In this document: piece after piece, positions 30,368 to 33,314 of the stretch
Layout: each line of letters begins with the position of its first letter
How positions within the stretch are numbered: position 1 is the first letter of the stretch
Origin: a virus
Strand: one strand, 5' to 3'
DNA: 33,314 nt
IMG/VR virus record: IMGVR_UViG_3300014501_000051
Span: 1-33,314 of that record
The notes under the pieces: model-generated
Databases searched by the model: none
What the model saw: the letters and a program-made list of their open reading frames with translations, nothing else
What the model was told of the DNA's origin: nothing
Program-made: the position numbers and the translations under genes

Positions 30368-31479
30368 AGAACTACATCCTTCCTCGGCTCCCGCTTCCCA
30401 CTGAGTAATGCAATCTGTGTTTTCTCGTAGTTTTTCAGGTCATCATCCAGCACCCAGGAATAAGTGCGACGTATCAACACCCCGTTGTCCTTGTGGCCCT
30501 GCCAGCGTGCCAAAGTCTCCGGCTTAATGTCTCTCCGTAACATCCAAACTATCCGGGCCTTCCGTAAATCTCGCGGGCTATACTGTTTAAGGCCAAGCCG
30601 CTTGCATGCGTTCGATAGACCCTTTTTGATACTCCTAATCTTAAAGATTTTTTCCTCGGGATCGGGCTCGCCTTGGCGCACATAGAGGTTGAGCATAAAA
30701 TCTCTGAGGTCCGGGTAAAGCGGGACGGGGAAATAGGCCCCGGTTTTAATCCGCTTACACTGCATGAAACCATCTTCAAATTTTACATCGTTCCAAATGA
30801 GGAAGTCGGCTTCCGCCTCGCCCAATGCGGCAAGGTGGAGAAAGGAAACTTTGTCCGCGCTATCTTCCGCCGTGTCAGAAAACTCTTGCTCACGGATGCT
30901 ACGTGCAATTGCCTCGCATTGCTCAATGGTGGGGACTTCTGCGGGCTTATCCTTCAACCGCAACCGTTTCGTGGAGAGGCGGGTGTAGGGATTTTTTTCA
31001 ATCAACTCATCTTGTATTGCCAAATCGAACATCATCTTAATGAAGAGAGTGAGGGCATTGAAGGTGCGGGGCATCCATGATTTTTCCAGCTTCCCAAGCA
31101 TCTGCGCAAAGTCACTTGGCTTAATCTTATCAATGGGCATATCCATGATGGCCGGGGCCTCCGTCTCAATCGTTTTAAATCGGAAGGTGTAGCTCTTGTG
31201 GGTGGAGCCTGCTTTGCCTCCTTTAGCCTTCAAAAACATTTCATACAACTCCCTGAATGTGGGCATGTCTTTCGCTTCCGGTGCGTCCAGGGAATCAATC
31301 CAGTTGCGCAACGCAGCCTCAGCCAATTTGCGGTCTGTTATCTTGTCGCCGTTCCCCGTCCGCAGAGCCTTATTCAGAATCGTCCCCCTGTGCTTCTTCA
31401 CGCCATAGTAGTTCTTGTTCTGCTCGTGGCGATAGAGGCAGGGAACGCCCGTGGGTTTTAGCTGATTTCGTGTGCTCAT
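30364..31479 (-). CDS. int: Tyrosine integrase
   Basis: A 371-residue integrase. The ATG at 31479 is chosen because further upstream the frame runs through attR and the tRNA half. Catalytic parts: Lys in KRIKTGAYFPV, box II SPRDLRKARIVWMLRRDIK (Arg kept, the usual His is Arg), ARWQGHKDNG (His) and RRTYSWV (Tyr nucleophile). The box I Arg is missing: LAALGEAEADFLIWNDV has Gly where Arg is expected. The same LG.(A/Q)AE pattern is, as far as I recall, normal in a group of verrucomicrobial integrases. It sits 60 bp from the right core and directs integration into tRNA-Val. Confidence 0.92.
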   Translation of the reverse strand: MSTRNQLKPTGVPCLYRHEQNKNYYGVKKHRGTILNKALRTGNGDKITDRKLAEAALRNWIDSLDAPEAKDMPTFRELYEMFLKAKGGKAGSTHKSYTFRFKTIETEAPAIMDMPIDKIKPSDFAQMLGKLEKSWMPRTFNALTLFIKMMFDLAIQDELIEKNPYTRLSTKRLRLKDKPAEVPTIEQCEAIARSIREQEFSDTAEDSADKVSFLHLAALGEAEADFLIWNDVKFEDGFMQCKRIKTGAYFPVPLYPDLRDFMLNLYVRQGEPDPEEKIFKIRSIKKGLSNACKRLGLKQYSPRDLRKARIVWMLRRDIKPETLARWQGHKDNGVLIRRTYSWVLDDDLKNYEKTQIALLSGKREPRKDVVL

Positions 31480-31486
31480 GGCTACG

Positions 31487-31539
31487 GGTATAGACTGGCG
31501 GTATAGATTTTGCAAGTTTTCTCTCGCACGAGCAGGTCG
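31487..31539. promoter_or_regulatory. attR-side integrase arm-type repeats
   Basis: GGTATAGA occurs at 31487..31494 and 31500..31507, the second in the longer GGTATAGATTTTG that also occurs on the left at 453..465. GAGCAGGTCG (31530..31539) directly precedes the core and resembles GAGCTGGTCG on the left. These repeats are also the likely control region of the integrase gene, whose start codon is 8 bp away. Confidence 0.6.
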
Positions 31540-31581
31540 TTTACACGGCGTTGGTCGGGGGTTCGAATCCCTCACCGCCCA
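31540..31581 (+). pseudogene. 3' half of host tRNA-Val(UAC) (attR)
   Basis: It begins with the core TTTACACGG (31540..31548), followed by the 3' anticodon stem and variable loop, T arm GGGGG-TTCGAAT-CCCTC and acceptor ACCGCCC plus discriminator A. With bases 288..326 it makes a full tRNA-Val. CCA is not encoded. No 5' half precedes it inside the prophage, so it is not a functional gene here. Confidence 0.9.
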
Positions 31582-31703
31582 TGTCCTTATCCGGCCGGCT
31601 TTGGCAGGCCACAAATGAAAAAAGGGCGCCATCCCGCCGTTTCCGGGTTTTAACTTGAACCCGGCTCTGGCTGGGACAATTCTGGCCGCTCCCCCCTGTT
31701 CAT

Positions 31704-33026
31704 ATGCAAGCATCCCCTACCCTCCGGAATGTGGAATCGATCCATCGGGCTTTCAGGCGGCCGTGTTTGTTGGGCACTGCTTTAATCGCGGTGGCGTTGC
31801 AGTCGTGCTCCGCTACGGACCTTTCGATCGTAACGGCAGGAGCGGTGGGTGACGGCAAGACGCTCAATACAAAGGCGATTCAAGGGGCGATCAATCAACT
31901 GGAATCGCAGGGAGGGGGGACGCTCGTCATACCGTCGGGACAATTCCTGACGGGGGCGCTTTTCCTGAAGCCGAAGATTAATGTATCGATAGATGCGGAC
32001 GGAGTTTTGCTCGGGTCCACCAATATCCTCGATTACCCGGAGATGCCGACGCGGATCGAGGGGCACGAGACGGTCTGGATTCCGGCGCTGCTCAATGCTG
32101 CCTGGTGCGACAACCTGGAGATCACCGGGAGCGGGACGATCCAGGGCGGGGGACAGCCATACTGGGACGCGTTCTATAATGCGAGGAAGGTGAGCAGCGC
32201 CACGAAGAACCTGGATGTCAAACGTCCGCGAAACATCTTCATTTCGGATTCAAAGAACGTGCTGCTCAAAGGGATCAAGCTGCGCGGATCGGGTTTTTGG
32301 AATCTGCACCTCTACCGCGACCAGAACGTTACGGTCGAGAGCGTGGACATCCGGGAGCCGCACGCGCCGAGCACGGATGGGATAGATGTGGATAGCTGCC
32401 AGGATGTGACAATCCACGGATGCTATATCTCGGATAATGACGACAACATCGCGGTCAAGGGGAGCAAGGGACCGACGGCCGATACCGATACGACTTCACC
32501 GCCCGACGCCCATATTCATATCTCGGACTGCACGTTTGGCCATGGAAACGGTATCCTGACGCTCGGCAGCGAGGCGACTTATGTCCACGACGTGACGGTG
32601 GATAATTGCAAGATCGAGGGGACGGAAACGAACCACGTCCTGACCGTAAAACTGCGGCCCGATACGCCCCAGCACTACGAGGATATTCACGTCAGCAACA
32701 TCGTGGACAATGCGCCGGGGACGATGATCAACCTCGCGCCGTGGATCCAGTACTTTGACCTCGGCGGGCACGCGCCGCCAACTCAAACGGCGGAAAATAT
32801 CACGATCTCAAACGTGACCGGCAGCACAACCGGCTTTGGCCGGATCGCCGGGCCGGACAAGAGTGTGGTCCGGAATATTACCATCTCGAATGTCGACCTG
32901 AAGGTCAGCAAGCCGGGCGCCGATATTAAAAACGTCCAGGGCTTGAAGCTCGACAACGTGAAACTCAATGGTGTGGCGCTGACGGAGCCGGATCAGGGAG
33001 CGGCAGCGCCATCACCGGCGGATTAG
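31704..33026 (+). CDS. GH28 family glycosidase (polygalacturonase-like), host lipoprotein
   Basis: A 440-residue exported enzyme of the pectin-degrading GH28 type. It has an N-terminal lipoprotein signal (hydrophobic core and LQSC lipobox, Cys near residue 35) and the typical GAVGDGKTLNTKAIQGAI start. A right-handed beta-helix with the GH28 motifs follows: STDGIDVDSCQDV (Ser in place of Asn in NTD), NDDNIAVKG (catalytic Asp pair) and FGHGNGILTLGS (His). The last usual motif (RIK) appears only as KLRP. It is outside the prophage, higher in G+C, and marks the host as a probable plant-polysaccharide user. Confidence 0.85.
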   Translation: MQASPTLRNVESIHRAFRRPCLLGTALIAVALQSCSATDLSIVTAGAVGDGKTLNTKAIQGAINQLESQGGGTLVIPSGQFLTGALFLKPKINVSIDADGVLLGSTNILDYPEMPTRIEGHETVWIPALLNAAWCDNLEITGSGTIQGGGQPYWDAFYNARKVSSATKNLDVKRPRNIFISDSKNVLLKGIKLRGSGFWNLHLYRDQNVTVESVDIREPHAPSTDGIDVDSCQDVTIHGCYISDNDDNIAVKGSKGPTADTDTTSPPDAHIHISDCTFGHGNGILTLGSEATYVHDVTVDNCKIEGTETNHVLTVKLRPDTPQHYEDIHVSNIVDNAPGTMINLAPWIQYFDLGGHAPPTQTAENITISNVTGSTTGFGRIAGPDKSVVRNITISNVDLKVSKPGADIKNVQGLKLDNVKLNGVALTEPDQGAAAPSPAD

Positions 33027-33314
33027 ACACGGTTTCTGGTTAATCTGTCGAGGGATGGCGATCGAAAATCGCGGTGCTATTTCGATCGGGGCAAGCCGGC
33101 TGATAGCAGCGGAGTGCGGGATTGGCTCGAAGGCGGCAAGCTGAATTCGCTTTTGCAGGGCCGGCTCGCCAGAGAGATTGATGACAGGGGCTTTGCCCCT
33201 GACTCGAGTTTGGCCCTGACTAGTGAAGACAAGAGGGTATTGATTGCGCTTGTGTCTAGTCATGAGACTAGTTATACGTCGAGGGCATGGGTTACCTCAC
33301 CAAAGTCCAAACCA
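33027..33314. other. Host flank downstream of the GH28 gene, no gene recognised
   Basis: No convincing open reading frame is seen. A hairpin CAGGGGC-TTTG-CCCCTG-type structure lies near 33183..33201 and could end the GH28 transcript, but no T run follows. The remaining sequence holds ACTAGT-related short inverted repeats and nothing else I can name. Confidence 0.4.

Larger units (their letters stand above)
318..31548. mobile_element. Integrated lambda-like siphoprophage in tRNA-Val
   Basis: The element is bounded by two copies of the 9-bp core TTTACACGG (318..326 and 31540..31548), which lie in the anticodon loop and stem of a split host tRNA-Val gene. Joining the left half up to the core with the right half after it gives a perfect 72-nt cloverleaf. 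A tyrosine integrase lies next to the right core. The content is a full temperate phage: terminase, portal, protease, capsid, tail, lysis, repressor, excisionase-like and integrase genes. The short tape measure and absence of sheath genes suggest a siphovirus. Two structural problems (frameshifted portal, truncated accessory genes) leave it uncertain whether the prophage is still inducible. Confidence 0.93.

Noticed and set aside
31480-31713. Longer integrase reading frame starting upstream of 31479
   Set aside because: The extra part is the translation of attR, the tRNA half and host DNA; it would not exist in the excised phage.
33012-33263. Minus-strand frame of 83 codons after the GH28 gene
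   Set aside because: It overlaps the GH28 end, has no start signal and no natural-looking protein composition.
1-33314. CRISPR array or rRNA gene
   Set aside because: No regularly spaced direct repeats and no rRNA-like sequence were seen anywhere in the window.

Overview
The window is a complete-looking lysogenic siphovirus (prophage, about 31.2 kb, 318..31548) inserted in a host tRNA-Val(UAC) gene, with short host flanks on both sides. The host 5' tRNA half lies at the left end and the 3' half at the right end, followed by a host GH28 pectinase-family lipoprotein gene. The host flank is clearly richer in G+C than the prophage. The integrase belongs to a divergent type (LG.AEA motif in box I, WQGH and TYSWV at the C-terminus) that I associate from memory with Verrucomicrobiota. 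Together with the GH28 gene this suggests, but does not prove, a Verrucomicrobiota (Opitutae-like) host.

Layout. (1) 1..317: host DNA and the 5' tRNA half. (2) 318..774: attL, integrase arm-type repeats, and a phage-borne tRNA-Val(UAC) in inverted orientation with its own promoter, both copied from the host gene; it probably replaces the tRNA that integration destroys. (3) 775..3394, minus strand: a truncated DUF5131 (Gp37/Gp68) gene, two small proteins, GH108 endolysin, holin-like protein and lipoprotein (lysis region). (4) 3428..10373, minus: tail fibre and distal tail genes, with an embedded glycosyltransferase and a GIY-YIG homing endonuclease. (5) 10386..21029, minus: a head and tail module in lambda order (Nu1, A, W, B, C, scaffold, E, FII, Z, U, V, G, H analogues). 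The portal gene is split by an apparent 1-base frameshift. Two strong terminators bracket the scaffold and capsid genes. (6) 21307..23583: a small gene and a SIR2-like NADase gene on the plus strand, converging on a nucleoside-deoxyribosyltransferase/TIR-like gene: a candidate defence cassette. (7) 23705..26317, minus: four small early genes, a second GIY-YIG endonuclease and an internally deleted DNA methyltransferase. (8) 26437..28328: a gene broken at a (CA)6 repeat, a 199-bp unit bounded by inverted repeats that contains a 49-codon ORF, and a short family-A DNA polymerase-like protein with an apparent N-terminal DNA-binding domain. (9) 28459..31479: a membrane protein, an XRE repressor, an excisionase-type HTH protein and the integrase.

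The most unusual signal is a short motif, TTGACA on the coding strand, in nearly every true intergenic gap of the late module, usually 13 to 17 nt before the start codon. It also precedes the methyltransferase remnant and the small ORF of the inverted-repeat unit. No matching -10 box is seen and the distance is too short for an ordinary promoter, so it may be an undescribed expression or recombination signal. All functional calls come from reading motifs and gene order; no database search was run.
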